Positions 45,179-54,322 of a stretch of DNA of 64,000 bases are shown here, piece by piece. The notes under the pieces are model-generated. The model worked only from the letters and a program-made list of their open reading frames with translations. It had not been told where the DNA came from and did no database searches. The stretch lies in NCBI RefSeq assembly GCF_001315105.1, contig NZ_BAZR01000019.1:1-64000 (forward strand), read 5' to 3'. Both the position numbers and the translations under genes were made by a program. How positions within the stretch are numbered: position 1 is the stretch's first letter; each line of letters opens with the position of its first letter. The DNA is from Paenibacillus sp. JCM 10914 (GTDB lineage Bacteria > Bacillota > Bacilli > Paenibacillales > Paenibacillaceae).

Positions 45179-46201
45179 ATGGGATTGATCGAGCTTAAAC
45201 AATTATCGAAGCAGTATGGAAAAGGCGGAAGCTTAACGACAGCGTTATCCAATGTGGACCTGTCGATTGATAAAGGCGAAATCTTCGGCATCATCGGACA
45301 TTCTGGCGCAGGCAAGAGCACGTTGATTCGCTGTATTAATCTGCTCGAACGGCCAACGTCCGGCGAGGTGTGGATTCAAGGCAAGAATCTGACTCGGCTC
45401 GGGAAGCAGCAGCTGCAAACAGAGCGACGCAAGATCGGGATGATCTTCCAGCATTTTAATCTGCTCTCGTCCGCTACCGTTTACGACAACATAGCGTTTC
45501 CCTTGCGACTGATTAAGACGCCAAGGGCAGAAGTTGAACGGAAGGTGTCCGACCTGTTGGCCTTGGTCGGGCTGGAAGAACATCGCGACAAATATCCCGC
45601 CCAGTTATCCGGCGGTCAGAAGCAGCGTGTAGGCATTGCCAGAGCGCTGGCAAGTGATCCAGAAGTGCTGCTCTGTGACGAAGCGACATCCGCGCTTGAT
45701 CCGCAAACAACGGATTCGATTCTACGGCTGCTGCTGGACATCAACAAGAAATTCCATCTGACCATTGTGCTGATCACACATGAAATGCACGTCATTCAGA
45801 GCATATGCGACCGGGTCGCGGTCATTCATCAAGGAGGCATTGTCGAGCATGGACCGGTTACCGAGGTGTTCTTGAAGCCGCAGCACGAGGTGACACGCGA
45901 GTTTATCCGGCAAGAGAGGGACAGCGGAGGCCTGCTCGGCTTATCTACAACTAACCAAGGCGATGAGTCAGCTCAGGCGGTACAGATTACGTTTCTTGGA
46001 CAGAAGACTTATGAGTCGATTCTCTCCCGTACCGTTCACGAAACAGGCGTGAATTTCGCGATCTTGCAAGGGACGATCTCCACGATCAAGGAGACCCCTT
46101 ATGGTCAGCTAATTGTCAGATTTGAAGGGAACGAGGCTGCTATTGAGCTAACGATCCGCAAGCTGCTAGACCAAGGGCTTGATGTGGAGGTGCTTTATTA
46201 A
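45179..46201 (+). CDS. metN: methionine ABC transporter ATP-binding protein
   Basis: 340 residues. Walker A GHSGAGKST at 40-48, signature LSGGQKQR, Walker B VLLCDEATSALDP, and the C-terminal NIL/ACT domain that senses methionine. Imports D/L-methionine with MetI and MetQ. Strong site AAAGGAGG. The stop abuts metI directly. Confidence 0.97.
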   Translation: MGLIELKQLSKQYGKGGSLTTALSNVDLSIDKGEIFGIIGHSGAGKSTLIRCINLLERPTSGEVWIQGKNLTRLGKQQLQTERRKIGMIFQHFNLLSSATVYDNIAFPLRLIKTPRAEVERKVSDLLALVGLEEHRDKYPAQLSGGQKQRVGIARALASDPEVLLCDEATSALDPQTTDSILRLLLDINKKFHLTIVLITHEMHVIQSICDRVAVIHQGGIVEHGPVTEVFLKPQHEVTREFIRQERDSGGLLGLSTTNQGDESAQAVQITFLGQKTYESILSRTVHETGVNFAILQGTISTIKETPYGQLIVRFEGNEAAIELTIRKLLDQGLDVEVLY

Positions 46202-46870
46202 ATGTTTGAACTCGATTTCAGTCTGGTCGATTGGAGTGAGATCTGGAAGGCGACGCTGGATACACTCCGAATGTTAGGCATTTCAGCGCTATTCAGCTTT
46301 ATCATTGGCCTGCCTGTGGGCGTCGTGCTTTATATGGCTGCAAGATCCACCTCCGGCTTTGTGCGATTCGGTTATTCGATTCTGTCGTTTATCGTGAACA
46401 TTCTGCGCTCCGTTCCGTTTATCATTCTGATCGTAGCCATGATTCCCATTACGAAATCCATTGTAGGCGTGTCCTATGGCGTGCTGGGCACGATTCCGCC
46501 ACTCGTCGTAGGGGCTGCCCCATTCTTCGCCAGACTTGTGGAGACTGCGCTTAATGAAGTGGATAAAGGTGTAATTGAGGCGGCTCATGCCATGGGCACC
46601 TCGACAAGCCAAATCGTATGGAAGGTGTTGTTGCCTGAAGCACGTCCGGGTTTACTGGCAGGTATGACAATCACGGTTGTGACATTGGTTTCTTACACAG
46701 CGATGTCCGGCCAGGTTGGCGGGGGCGGCTTGGGTGATCTGGCAATTAAGTATGGTTATCATCGTTATGAGACTGAGATCATGATACTTGCAGTCGGGCT
46801 CATGGTAGTGCTCGTGCAGCTTCTGCAGATGGCAGGAGACCGATTGGTCCGTCATTTCACGAGAAAATAA
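46202..46870 (+). CDS. metI: methionine ABC transporter permease
   Basis: 222 residues with five helices. The EAA loop EAAHAMGTSTSQIVWKVLLPEA contacts MetN. It starts at the base after the metN stop. Confidence 0.96.
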   Translation: MFELDFSLVDWSEIWKATLDTLRMLGISALFSFIIGLPVGVVLYMAARSTSGFVRFGYSILSFIVNILRSVPFIILIVAMIPITKSIVGVSYGVLGTIPPLVVGAAPFFARLVETALNEVDKGVIEAAHAMGTSTSQIVWKVLLPEARPGLLAGMTITVVTLVSYTAMSGQVGGGGLGDLAIKYGYHRYETEIMILAVGLMVVLVQLLQMAGDRLVRHFTRK

Positions 46871-46936
46871 CGGGATTAATGAGGCATCAAGGGAGACAAC
46901 ATATAAATAATACATTTTTGGAGGGAGTTTTTAAGC

Positions 46937-47779
46937 ATGAAGAAGTGGGTATTGGCATTCATTAGTTTGACTTTGGTGGTGGTATTGGCTGCATGCGGCA
47001 ACAAGCCGGCGGAAAATGCGGGGGAGCCTGAGGGCAACACAGGCGGAGTAGGTACAGAAACCGTTACCTTGAAGGTAGGCGCTTCACCTGAACCGCATTC
47101 CAAAATTCTGGCTCATGTTAAGCCTGCATTGGAACAAGAAGGCGTCATTCTCGAGATCGTTGAATTTACGGATTATATATTGCCAAATACGCAAGTGGAT
47201 TCCAAGGAGATCGACGCTAACTTTTTCCAGCATAAGCCTTACCTTGATAATGAAATCAATCAACGTGGTCTCGATTTAGCACCTGTAATCGCAGTTCACA
47301 TCGAGCCATTGGGCGCATACTCCAAAAAGATCGAGTCCGTGGATGAGCTGAAAGAAGGCAGTGTTATCGCGATTCCGAACGACCCATCCAATGGTGGCCG
47401 CGCACTATCGTTGTTGGCAAAGAACGGCGTCATCAAGCTGTCTGACGAGAATAAACTCGAAGCAACCGCGAAGGATATCGTGGAGAATCCGAAGAACCTG
47501 AAATTTCAGGAAGTCGAAGCAGCTATGCTGCCACGCATGCTGGATGAACTTGATCTCGCTATCATCAATACCAACTATGCGCTGGAAGCAGGCCTTGATC
47601 CAACGAAGGACGCTTTGTTTATTGAGGATAAAGAGAATCCGTATGCGAATCTGCTGGTAGCACGCCCAGATAACAAGGATTCGGATGCTATTCAGAAATT
47701 AGCAAAAGCACTAACCTCAGAAGACGTGAAGACCTTTATTGAAGAAGAGTATAAAGGTGCTGTTCTCCCGGCATTCTAA
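46937..47779 (+). CDS. metQ: methionine-binding lipoprotein
   Basis: 280 residues. Lipobox LAAC at residues 17-20 ahead of a short linker; NlpA-type binding domain (VGASPEPHSKILAHVKP; DANFFQHKPYLD). Anchored outside the membrane, delivers methionine to MetNI. Same transcript, 66-bp gap. Confidence 0.96.
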   Translation: MKKWVLAFISLTLVVVLAACGNKPAENAGEPEGNTGGVGTETVTLKVGASPEPHSKILAHVKPALEQEGVILEIVEFTDYILPNTQVDSKEIDANFFQHKPYLDNEINQRGLDLAPVIAVHIEPLGAYSKKIESVDELKEGSVIAIPNDPSNGGRALSLLAKNGVIKLSDENKLEATAKDIVENPKNLKFQEVEAAMLPRMLDELDLAIINTNYALEAGLDPTKDALFIEDKENPYANLLVARPDNKDSDAIQKLAKALTSEDVKTFIEEEYKGAVLPAF

Positions 47780-47803
47780 GATTGAAGTGAATTAGTTCAA
47801 TGG

Positions 47804-47849
47804 AAAAAGCATATCGGCGGTTTATAAACCGGGCCGATATGCTTTTTTT
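47804..47849 (+). terminator. terminator of metNIQ
   Basis: AAAAAGCATATCGGC / GCCGATATGCTTTTT hairpin with an inner GGTTT/AAACC stem and T run. Confidence 0.95.
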
Positions 47850-47944
47850 GTTATCTTTGCAGCGCAAGTGTCTGATCGCCAAGTTGTCCGCCCCGTTTAA
47901 ATCTTTTATACTGAGAGAAGGAATCGCCATGAGGAGGGATTGCC

Positions 47945-48715
47945 TTGAAAGGGAAAGTGGCGCTGGTTACGGGCAGTGCGACAGGTTTAGGGAAAATGAC
48001 GGCTCTTGCGTTAGCACGGCAAGGCTGTCATATTGCTATAAATTATGTAAATAGCCAGGTTGCAGCGGAAGAACTGTCACGAGAGATTGAGGCATTGGGC
48101 GTCCGATCGATCGCGATCAGAGCGGATATCGCGAAGGAGGCCGAATTATATACCCTTGTGGATCAGACAGAGCTTCAGCTCGGCAGCGTGGATATACTCG
48201 TCAATAATGCCGGGCCGTTCATTCATGAACGGCGGTTGTTCTCCGAGTATACCCGGGATGAAATCGTACATATGGCTAATGGCAATCTGACCGGAGTGAT
48301 GCTCCTTGACCATCGCGTTCTGGCGGCTATGCGTAAGAATAGGTGGGGGAGAATCATCCACTTTGGCTTTGGGCACGCTGGTGAAGCGAGAGCTTGGCCA
48401 CAGCGCGCCGCTTATGCCGCTGCCAAGGTTGGGCTGGTGTCGTTCACCAAGACGCTGGCGGTGGAAGAAGCTCCGTATGGCATTACTGTCAACATGATCT
48501 GCCCGGGGGATATACGCGGCGCTAATAAAGAGAAGACCATTGCCGAGGTATCAAGTATTCCGGACGAGTTGACTCCGCGTGGCCGATCCGGCAGCGGGGA
48601 AGACATCGCCAGGGTCATTGAGTATTTATGCCTCGATTCGTCCGATTTCATTACCGGCAATATTATGGACATATCCGGCGGCCTTGATCCGATTCGTCCG
48701 CGCATTCAACCATGA
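47945..48715 (+). CDS. SDR family oxidoreductase with atypical active site
   Basis: 256 residues, Rossmann fold. The cofactor motif is TGSATGLG and NNAG is present; the catalytic Y-x3-K is YAAAK. The Ser expected 13 residues before that Tyr reads as His/Gly (HFGFGHAGEARAW), so the classical triad is incomplete. The protein may be non-catalytic or use another residue. TTG start after GAGGAGGG. Confidence 0.87.
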   Translation: MKGKVALVTGSATGLGKMTALALARQGCHIAINYVNSQVAAEELSREIEALGVRSIAIRADIAKEAELYTLVDQTELQLGSVDILVNNAGPFIHERRLFSEYTRDEIVHMANGNLTGVMLLDHRVLAAMRKNRWGRIIHFGFGHAGEARAWPQRAAYAAAKVGLVSFTKTLAVEEAPYGITVNMICPGDIRGANKEKTIAEVSSIPDELTPRGRSGSGEDIARVIEYLCLDSSDFITGNIMDISGGLDPIRPRIQP

Positions 48716-48723
48716 TGAGCTCC

Positions 48724-48763
48724 AAAAAAAGAGTCTTGACCCGCTTGGGGTCAAGACTCTTTA
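48724..48763. terminator. bidirectional terminator between SDR and nifU genes
   Basis: AAAGAGTCTTGACCC / GGGTCAAGACTCTTT is a perfect 15-bp stem with A and T flanks on both sides. Confidence 0.95.
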
Positions 48764-48779
48764 TAGTAAAGAAACTGTA

Positions 48780-49025
48780 TTAGAATACTTGCACAACTTC
48801 TTGAATGCCTTCCACTTCTTCAACCAGGGCACGTTCAATCCCTGCCTTCAGAGTAATGGTGGAGCTTGGGCAGCTGCCGCATGCACCCATCAGCTTCAGC
48901 TTAACGATGCCGTCTTCAACGTCGACCAGTTCCACGTCACCGCCGTCGCGCTGCAGGAACGGACGAAGCTTATCCAGCACATCCAGCACTTCATCATATA
49001 CAGTGGTTTGTGTGTTTTCGCTCAT
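48780..49025 (-). CDS. NifU C-terminal domain Fe-S scaffold (YutI-like)
   Basis: 81 residues. CGSC (C49/C52) in MGACGSCPSS is the cluster-binding site. Transfers Fe-S clusters to target proteins. ATG 49025 follows AAAGGAG at good spacing; an upstream in-frame TTG at 49034 touches that site. Divergent from yuzB. Confidence 0.93.
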   Translation of the reverse strand: MSENTQTTVYDEVLDVLDKLRPFLQRDGGDVELVDVEDGIVKLKLMGACGSCPSSTITLKAGIERALVEEVEGIQEVVQVF

Positions 49026-49106
49026 CTTGTTCAACTCCTTTCCTCCCTATATTATAGTACATAAATCGGCAAATTAAAATGCCAATCTTAAGGCGGGTTA
49101 AATGCA

Positions 49107-49343
49107 ATGTCCATCATGATTGAATTTTGTACAAACAATTCTTATTTCGGTACAGATCAATTGCTGCTGCCGCTGGAGAAACAGTTCGATTGCCAGGTGA
49201 TCGAGTATGGTTGTCTAACCAGTTGCGGGCAATGTTATCTGATGCCATTCGCTTATGTTGACGGTGATTGGGTGGAGGCACCCACCGCCGAGGAACTGTA
49301 TGAAGCGGTGGTGCAGAAGCTCATCGCACTGCTCGATACCTGA
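49107..49343 (+). CDS. yuzB: YuzB family protein (DUF1450)
   Basis: 78 residues with C8, C36, C40 and C43 in the pattern typical of YuzB (EYGCLTSCGQCY). Probably a small thioredoxin-like or metal-binding protein. It lies between nifU and yutJ as in B. subtilis, and its stop is 1 bp from the convergent yutJ stop. Confidence 0.88.
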   Translation: MSIMIEFCTNNSYFGTDQLLLPLEKQFDCQVIEYGCLTSCGQCYLMPFAYVDGDWVEAPTAEELYEAVVQKLIALLDT

Positions 49344-49344
49344 G

Positions 49345-50403
49345 TTAGTAATGGCGCTTCGATTTCCAGAGAACCCCGCTCTTTAATATTCTTGGAACGC
49401 GCCCCATGACGGACGTGCTGCCCATCAGACCGAAACCTGCGTGCTTGCCAAGCGAACCAAGCGTGCCCTTAAGCTTTAATGGGGACACTTTAGGGGTGTC
49501 GTCCCGCCATAAAGCTTTTAGCACGTGTCCGACCTGCTCAGCCTGCGCACCTGCAGCTTGAGCACTTGGCACGAATGGAAGGCTGGCACAGTCGCCAATC
49601 ACGTACACCTCGGGATGTGACGGCACCTGATACCATTCGTTGAGCAGAACGCGTCCGCTGCGGTCTTTTGGCAGATCGAGGTCCTGTACGACCTGCACGG
49701 GCTGAATGCCTGCTGTCCACACGGCCAGATCGGTCGGGATTGGCACATCCAGATTAAATACAGCGTTCCCCTCAACTCTGGATACGGAAACACCACTGTG
49801 AATATCCACATGATTCTCCTCAAACCAGCGATGAATATAGGCGGACAAACGGTTAGGAAAAGAAGAGAGTACCCGCTGTCCCCGGTCCAAAATGGCAATA
49901 TTAAGGTCAGGTCGACTCTCGCGCAGATCTGCGGCAAGCTCGATACCACTTAGACCACCACCGATAATATGCACATGACCGTAAGGCTTCAGGTTGTTGA
50001 GCTGTAAATAGGTCTTTCTCGATGCAGAGAAGGATTGCAGGCTGAAGGTGAACTCTTCTGCGCCCGGAACTCCGTGATAGCGGTCCGTGCATCCCAGAGC
50101 GATCGCAAGCTGATCGTATTCAACAGGATCTTGATTGTTTAGATGAACCTGTTTGCGTTCAAGATCAATGGAAGTTACGTCCCCATAGACTTTGTGAAGA
50201 CGATCGTATTCCGGGAACTTAACGCGCACGGACGTATCAGCAACAGTTCCGGCTGCCAGAGCGTAATATTCGGTTTTCAGTCCTTGATATGGCATGCGGT
50301 CAATGAGCACGACCTCAACGTCTGGAGGGAGGTAGCCGCTGAATAATTCCTGAATAAGGGCAAGACCACCATAGCCTCCACCGAGAATGACGAGCTTTTT
50401 CAT
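49345..50403 (-). CDS. yutJ: FAD-dependent NADH dehydrogenase-like protein (YutJ)
   Basis: 352 residues. FAD motif VILGGGYGGLAL at the N-terminus, NAD motif HIIGGGLSGIELA near the middle, and IGDCAS near the C-terminus, as in type II NADH dehydrogenases. It may pass electrons from NADH to menaquinone. Ribosome site GAAAGGAAG. Confidence 0.88.
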   Translation of the reverse strand: MKKLVILGGGYGGLALIQELFSGYLPPDVEVVLIDRMPYQGLKTEYYALAAGTVADTSVRVKFPEYDRLHKVYGDVTSIDLERKQVHLNNQDPVEYDQLAIALGCTDRYHGVPGAEEFTFSLQSFSASRKTYLQLNNLKPYGHVHIIGGGLSGIELAADLRESRPDLNIAILDRGQRVLSSFPNRLSAYIHRWFEENHVDIHSGVSVSRVEGNAVFNLDVPIPTDLAVWTAGIQPVQVVQDLDLPKDRSGRVLLNEWYQVPSHPEVYVIGDCASLPFVPSAQAAGAQAEQVGHVLKALWRDDTPKVSPLKLKGTLGSLGKHAGFGLMGSTSVMGRVPRILKSGVLWKSKRHY

Positions 50404-50450
50404 AAATAACTTCCTTTCTCAAGAGATAAGCAGGAGGTGCAAGTCACAAG

Positions 50451-50473
50451 AAAAACGCCGCTGCTTAAGCGGC
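50451..50473 (-). terminator. terminator of mqnE
   Basis: GCCGCT-taagc-AGCGGC followed by GTTTTT on the minus strand. The 156-bp gap holds nothing else. Confidence 0.85.
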
Positions 50474-50559
50474 ATAAACTAACCACGCTATATTATCTCT
50501 TTAACCTGTTTTCCGTTTTTTGGAACGTTGTTGTATGAATCTGGTGTGCTGATACTGGG

Positions 50560-51666
50560 TTATTCGTAGACCTTAATTTCGTTATAGAACGTATCGCGCT
50601 CTACCGGAATCCGTCCGGCACCTTGGATCAGCCATACGAGCTCTTTACGCGTCAGACCTTCCGGTGTTAATGCCCCAGCAGCATGGCTGATACGTTCTTT
50701 GATGATGGTGCCGTGTACGTCGGAAGCCCCAAAGCTAAGGGCAACCTGCGTTAGTTGCGCACCGATATTAATAAAGTATGCCTTGATATGATCAATGTTA
50801 TCGAGCATCAAACGACTGATGGCAATCGTCTTAAGATCCTCATAAGCGGAGTTTCGGCGCATGATCCCCGCATTCTTATTCTTCGGCTGCATGGACAGCG
50901 GAATGAATACCATGAACCCATTCGTCTCATCCTGGAGATCGCGAATTTGCAGCATATGACGAATCCGGTCTTCGTGGCTTTCAATCGAGCCGTACAGCAT
51001 CGTTGTATGTGTCTTCATGCCCAGCTTGTGCGCGGTGCGGTGAACGTCAAGATATTGATCGACATTCGCCTTATCCACCTTCATCTTCTGCCGGTATTGG
51101 TCAGACAGAATTTCAGCGCCGCCACCGGTCAATGACTTTAGACCAGCCTTCTGTAGTTCCTGCAGCACTTCCTTCGTGCTAAGACCGCTGATTCGGGTGA
51201 AGAATTCAATCTCCGCTGCCGTGTAAGCCTTCAATGTAACATCTGGATATTTCTCATGCAGTGCTTTTAGCGAGTCTACATAGTATTGGAATGGCACATG
51301 ATTATTATGTCCGCCGACGATGTGGAACTCACGGACACCCGGATGGATGTGCTGCTCGACATATTCAATCATTTCAGGACCGGATAAGGTGTAGGAGCCT
51401 TCCTCACCCTGGTCTTTCCGGAAATTGCAAAAAGCGCAATGGGATTCACAGACGTTCGTGAAATAGAGGCTCATATTCTCGATGAAATAGACCTTATTGC
51501 CATTCTTGCGCAGATTGGCTTCATTGGCGAGCTGACCTAGCGTCAGCAGATCATCCGTTTGGTATAGATATACACCGTCTTCAAGATTCAAGCGTTCGCC
51601 GTTGCGAACTTTGGCAACGATCTCCGCCATTCTCTGGTCGGTAAAAGGGGTTACTAAGGTAGACAT
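50560..51666 (-). CDS. mqnE: aminofutalosine synthase MqnE
   Basis: 368 residues, radical SAM enzyme with C73-x3-C77-x2-C80. Joins chorismate-derived 3-enolpyruvylbenzoate to adenosine in the futalosine menaquinone route. FTRISGLSTKEVLQELQKAG and GGGAEILSD are typical of the MqnE/MqnC/CofH group; ordering of motifs favours MqnE. Its use is common in Paenibacillus and absent from B. subtilis. Confidence 0.9.
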   Translation of the reverse strand: MSTLVTPFTDQRMAEIVAKVRNGERLNLEDGVYLYQTDDLLTLGQLANEANLRKNGNKVYFIENMSLYFTNVCESHCAFCNFRKDQGEEGSYTLSGPEMIEYVEQHIHPGVREFHIVGGHNNHVPFQYYVDSLKALHEKYPDVTLKAYTAAEIEFFTRISGLSTKEVLQELQKAGLKSLTGGGAEILSDQYRQKMKVDKANVDQYLDVHRTAHKLGMKTHTTMLYGSIESHEDRIRHMLQIRDLQDETNGFMVFIPLSMQPKNKNAGIMRRNSAYEDLKTIAISRLMLDNIDHIKAYFINIGAQLTQVALSFGASDVHGTIIKERISHAAGALTPEGLTRKELVWLIQGAGRIPVERDTFYNEIKVYE

Positions 51667-52050
51667 GCTCCATCCTCCTGTTCACACTTGTCTGCTTGGT
51701 GCAGCAGGTTTAGTGTATAAAGTGAAATCATTCCCCATGGGGAACGGTCCGGTTGCATTCGATATGTCGGACGACTTGAATAATTAGGACTGAATAAATA
51801 CGAAACTTTGTGAAAAAATATACAACTGTAGACCGCCATAAACCTTAACCTGTTGAAATCGGAGGCGATTGGACCATGATCTCACAGTTGCCGCCCATAT
51901 TCCTTCCCTATTATAAACCTGACCCCTCGGGGTAGCAATACAAATAGAGGAAATGAAGCTGGTAATTGTATTAAAGGGAAAATGGGCAGCATTCCATTCT
52001 TGAGTGAATAGAGGAAGAGGAGTATACTTAGGATATAAGGAGGGTGACCT

Positions 52051-52410
52051 ATGATTACGATCAGCGACACGGCCGCAGAACGTTTAAGAGAGATGCTGGC
52101 TGAACAGGAAGTACCCAATATGTTCCTTCGTTTGGGTGTAGCCGCAGGCGGATGCAGTGGTTTTTCATACGCCATGGGTTTCGACGACAATGAGACCGAT
52201 GCCGATGTATATATGGACGTACAGGAGTTAAAGGTGGTTGTCGAGAAGGATGACCTGAAATATTTGAACGGTCTGGAGATCGACTTCGAGGAATCCGGCA
52301 TGACCGGAGGATTTACGATCCATAATCCGAACGCAACGGTAACGTGCGGCTGCGGATCATCGTTCCGCACAGCGGCAGATGCTGGCAAACCAAACGAAGA
52401 GCCTTGTTAA
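52051..52410 (+). CDS. A-type Fe-S carrier (ErpA/YutM-like)
   Basis: 119 residues. C35, C99 and C101 (GGCSGF; TCGCGSSF) are the cluster ligands of A-type carriers. Delivers Fe-S clusters to apo-proteins. Ribosome site AAGGAGGGTGACC. Last chromosomal gene before the prophage. Confidence 0.93.
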   Translation: MITISDTAAERLREMLAEQEVPNMFLRLGVAAGGCSGFSYAMGFDDNETDADVYMDVQELKVVVEKDDLKYLNGLEIDFEESGMTGGFTIHNPNATVTCGCGSSFRTAADAGKPNEEPC

Positions 52411-52612
52411 TGACGGGAATGCCGCGTTAACGGTTTCGGATGTGACGAACGGAAGCCTTGCGGAAGCATAAGCGCCATGATTGCGGATTGTACCGGGCAA
52501 AAACGCAGTCCTCAATCGCGATATGGAATAATAACAACCCTAAAATTAGCGTTTTGGGATTGTGGATCACGGCCTTTATGACGGTAAATAACCGTTATGG
52601 AGGTCGTTTTTT
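52411..52612. other. junction between chromosome and prophage
   Basis: Non-coding 202 bp. Contains CCC-t-AAAA...TTTT-g-GGG at about 52540-52562 and a nested inverted repeat (GGCCT, ACGGT, ACCGT, AGGTC) at about 52571-52606 that also carries the integrase ribosome site. An attL core could lie here but cannot be fixed without the other end. Confidence 0.4.
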
Positions 52613-53644
52613 ATGTCTTTAAAAAAACGCACGAAGCGAATTAATACCGATAAGAGTTATCCGCAATTAACGTTTGAGCAAGCGCTCGACATGGCAATCA
52701 GCGCGAAGAAGGCGGAAGGCCTGCGCGATCGTACGATAAAGGATTACGAGAAGCATTACGGATACTTCGTTATGTGGCTGCGCGAGAATCATCCAGAGGC
52801 GGTATATATCGACGACGTCACTACCGCAACATTGCGCGATTTTGTGCTTTACATGAAGCATGATGCTCGCCGGTACTACGGCCATAAGTACATAGAGTCG
52901 GACAAACAACGTATTGGATTGACAGATACGACAATTAATATTCGGTTGAGAACGTTAAAGGCGCTATTCAATCAATTAGAACGCGATGAGCTGATAGAAA
53001 TAAATCCGGCAGGACCAGTTAAGTTAATGCGTCAGGACTTGGATCTCACAAACGGACTAACGGACGAAGAGGTTACGGCTATCCTTGCGCAACCGGATCG
53101 TCGTGACTTCGTAGGATTCCGCGATTATGTTGCAATATGCTTAATGCTTGACTCTGGACTGCGTATATCTGAGATGCTAAGTCTTCGGGCGGCTGATATC
53201 GATTTCCAGACACGGTTCATTACGCTGCCCGGCGATCGAAATAAGAACCGGAAGCCGCGTCTCGTACCTATCTCCGCACAGGTCGCGAAACTACTTCTTC
53301 AACTAATTGATGAGAATCGCGCGCACTTTACGACTGATCGATTGTTTCTATCGTGCTACGGCGATCCGGTTACCGCGAATCACTTTAATAAGCGGCTGAA
53401 ATATTACGGAGAAAAAGCCGGCATAGAAGGTAAGAAAATGACAGCGCACGTATACCGCCATACCTGGGCGCGTTCAATGGTTTTGAATGGTGCGGACCTC
53501 TTCACGCTTCAAAAAATGGGAGGATGGCAAGACGTTCGGACTATGCGGCGTTATGTGCAGATGGATACGCGCGACGTACGTTTAAGTCACGATCAGAACA
53601 CGCCGATTAACAAGTTCATCCGCAAGAAAGGGCCGCAATCATGA
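52613..53644 (+). CDS. phage tyrosine integrase
   Basis: 343 residues. N-terminal SAM-like DNA-binding domain, then the catalytic domain with Arg184 (SGLRISEM), His279-x2-Arg282 (HVYRHTW), GGWQDVRTM with Trp in the second His position, and nucleophile Tyr314. Inserts and excises the prophage. Ribosome site TGGAGG. Stop overlaps the next ATG (ATGA). Confidence 0.94.
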   Translation: MSLKKRTKRINTDKSYPQLTFEQALDMAISAKKAEGLRDRTIKDYEKHYGYFVMWLRENHPEAVYIDDVTTATLRDFVLYMKHDARRYYGHKYIESDKQRIGLTDTTINIRLRTLKALFNQLERDELIEINPAGPVKLMRQDLDLTNGLTDEEVTAILAQPDRRDFVGFRDYVAICLMLDSGLRISEMLSLRAADIDFQTRFITLPGDRNKNRKPRLVPISAQVAKLLLQLIDENRAHFTTDRLFLSCYGDPVTANHFNKRLKYYGEKAGIEGKKMTAHVYRHTWARSMVLNGADLFTLQKMGGWQDVRTMRRYVQMDTRDVRLSHDQNTPINKFIRKKGPQS

Positions 53645-53778
53645 CGAAACCATCAGGCGGCATTGTCCGCGTTCAGAAGCGCGATAGCGGCTATACGATA
53701 CTGGACCCGTTCTTCTTATCGGACGAACGGAAATTCCGTACGTGGAAAAACCGAAGACGGAGAAACCGACACAAGTAA
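53641..53778 (+). pseudogene. replication-organiser N-terminal remnant
   Basis: 45 codons. GIVRVQKRDSGYTILDPFFL followed by SDE resembles the start of phage DnaD-like replisome organisers. After residue 29 the frame runs into RKFRTWKNRRRR and stops. The next open frame resumes RTEIPYVEKPKTEKP, which looks like the linker of the same kind of protein. An internal deletion removing the winged-helix part is the simplest reading. Confidence 0.45.
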
Positions 53779-54128
53779 TTAATGATTTAAGTACTAATGA
53801 CTCTAAAAGAGAAATAGATAAGAGCGACAACGACGCCATATTACACGCGCTGGCTAAAGCATTGCGCAAGCTGCCGCTAAACGATACCGCAAGCCTATAC
53901 GACCACTATTTCGAGGATACTTACGCGATGCTGACGCGTAGATTTAGCGGTCAACTAGAGGCGGAGGTTATCGAATTGGCTGCTGATCGGTATTTCACGA
54001 AGGCCGTTGATCTGCGGACGGGAATGCCGAAGCCTAGCGTGTATTCTCCGGTGGGTGTTTTTCACGATGTATTTGCGGAAGCACTGGCGGAGTGGGAGGC
54101 GGGGAGATTTAAGAAAAAATATGTTTGA
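53742..54128 (+). CDS. hypothetical phage protein, probable C-terminal part of a replication organiser
   Basis: 128 residues from a GTG with no good ribosome site. An N-terminal polar linker (TQVINDLSTNDSKREIDKS) precedes a helical domain (YDHYFEDTYAMLTRRFSG; VFHDVFAEALAEWEAGRFKKKY). It overlaps the upstream remnant by 37 bp in another frame and was probably fused to it originally. Confidence 0.5.
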   Translation: MEKPKTEKPTQVINDLSTNDSKREIDKSDNDAILHALAKALRKLPLNDTASLYDHYFEDTYAMLTRRFSGQLEAEVIELAADRYFTKAVDLRTGMPKPSVYSPVGVFHDVFAEALAEWEAGRFKKKYV

Positions 54129-54167
54129 TTTGAGGTTCTTTTTTGCAGAGGCGGCTCGCCTAACTTG

Positions 54168-54176
54168 TGCTAGAAT
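54168..54176 (+). promoter_or_regulatory. extended -10 promoter of the toxin gene
   Basis: TG-c-TAGAAT lies 38 bp before the toxin start. No clear -35. Confidence 0.55.
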
Positions 54177-54214
54177 AATATATGGCGAGGTAAGAGCGGC
54201 CCGGTGGTGATACT

Positions 54215-54322
54215 CTGGACGTATATCAAACGATTACAATTATCTTTATAGCTATGACTTTCGTAGTGGCATTGTTTACCGCAATAATCGAATTGATTAA
54301 ATTATCGCAAAACAAAGAGTAG
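54215..54322 (+). CDS. putative holin-like type I toxin, CTG start
   Basis: 35 codons: DVYQTITIIFIAMTFVVAL is one membrane helix, then FTAIIELIKLSQNKE. This is the pattern of the BhlA-unrelated holin-like toxin peptides (family starts like xVYETI, ends LSQK). The strong site GGTGGTGATACT precedes CTG where relatives have ATG, so a non-standard start or a silent gene is likely. A 7-bp inverted repeat (GAGTAGC / GCTACTC) brackets the region just after the stop. An antisense RNA antitoxin would be expected from the minus strand; only a TTGACA at 54404-54409 hints at it. Confidence 0.65.
   Translation: MDVYQTITIIFIAMTFVVALFTAIIELIKLSQNKE

Noticed and set aside
51882..52388. Minus-strand frame over the A-type carrier gene
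   Set aside because: It mirrors the codons of a well-matched Fe-S carrier and shows Ser/Ala-rich composition typical of antisense frames.
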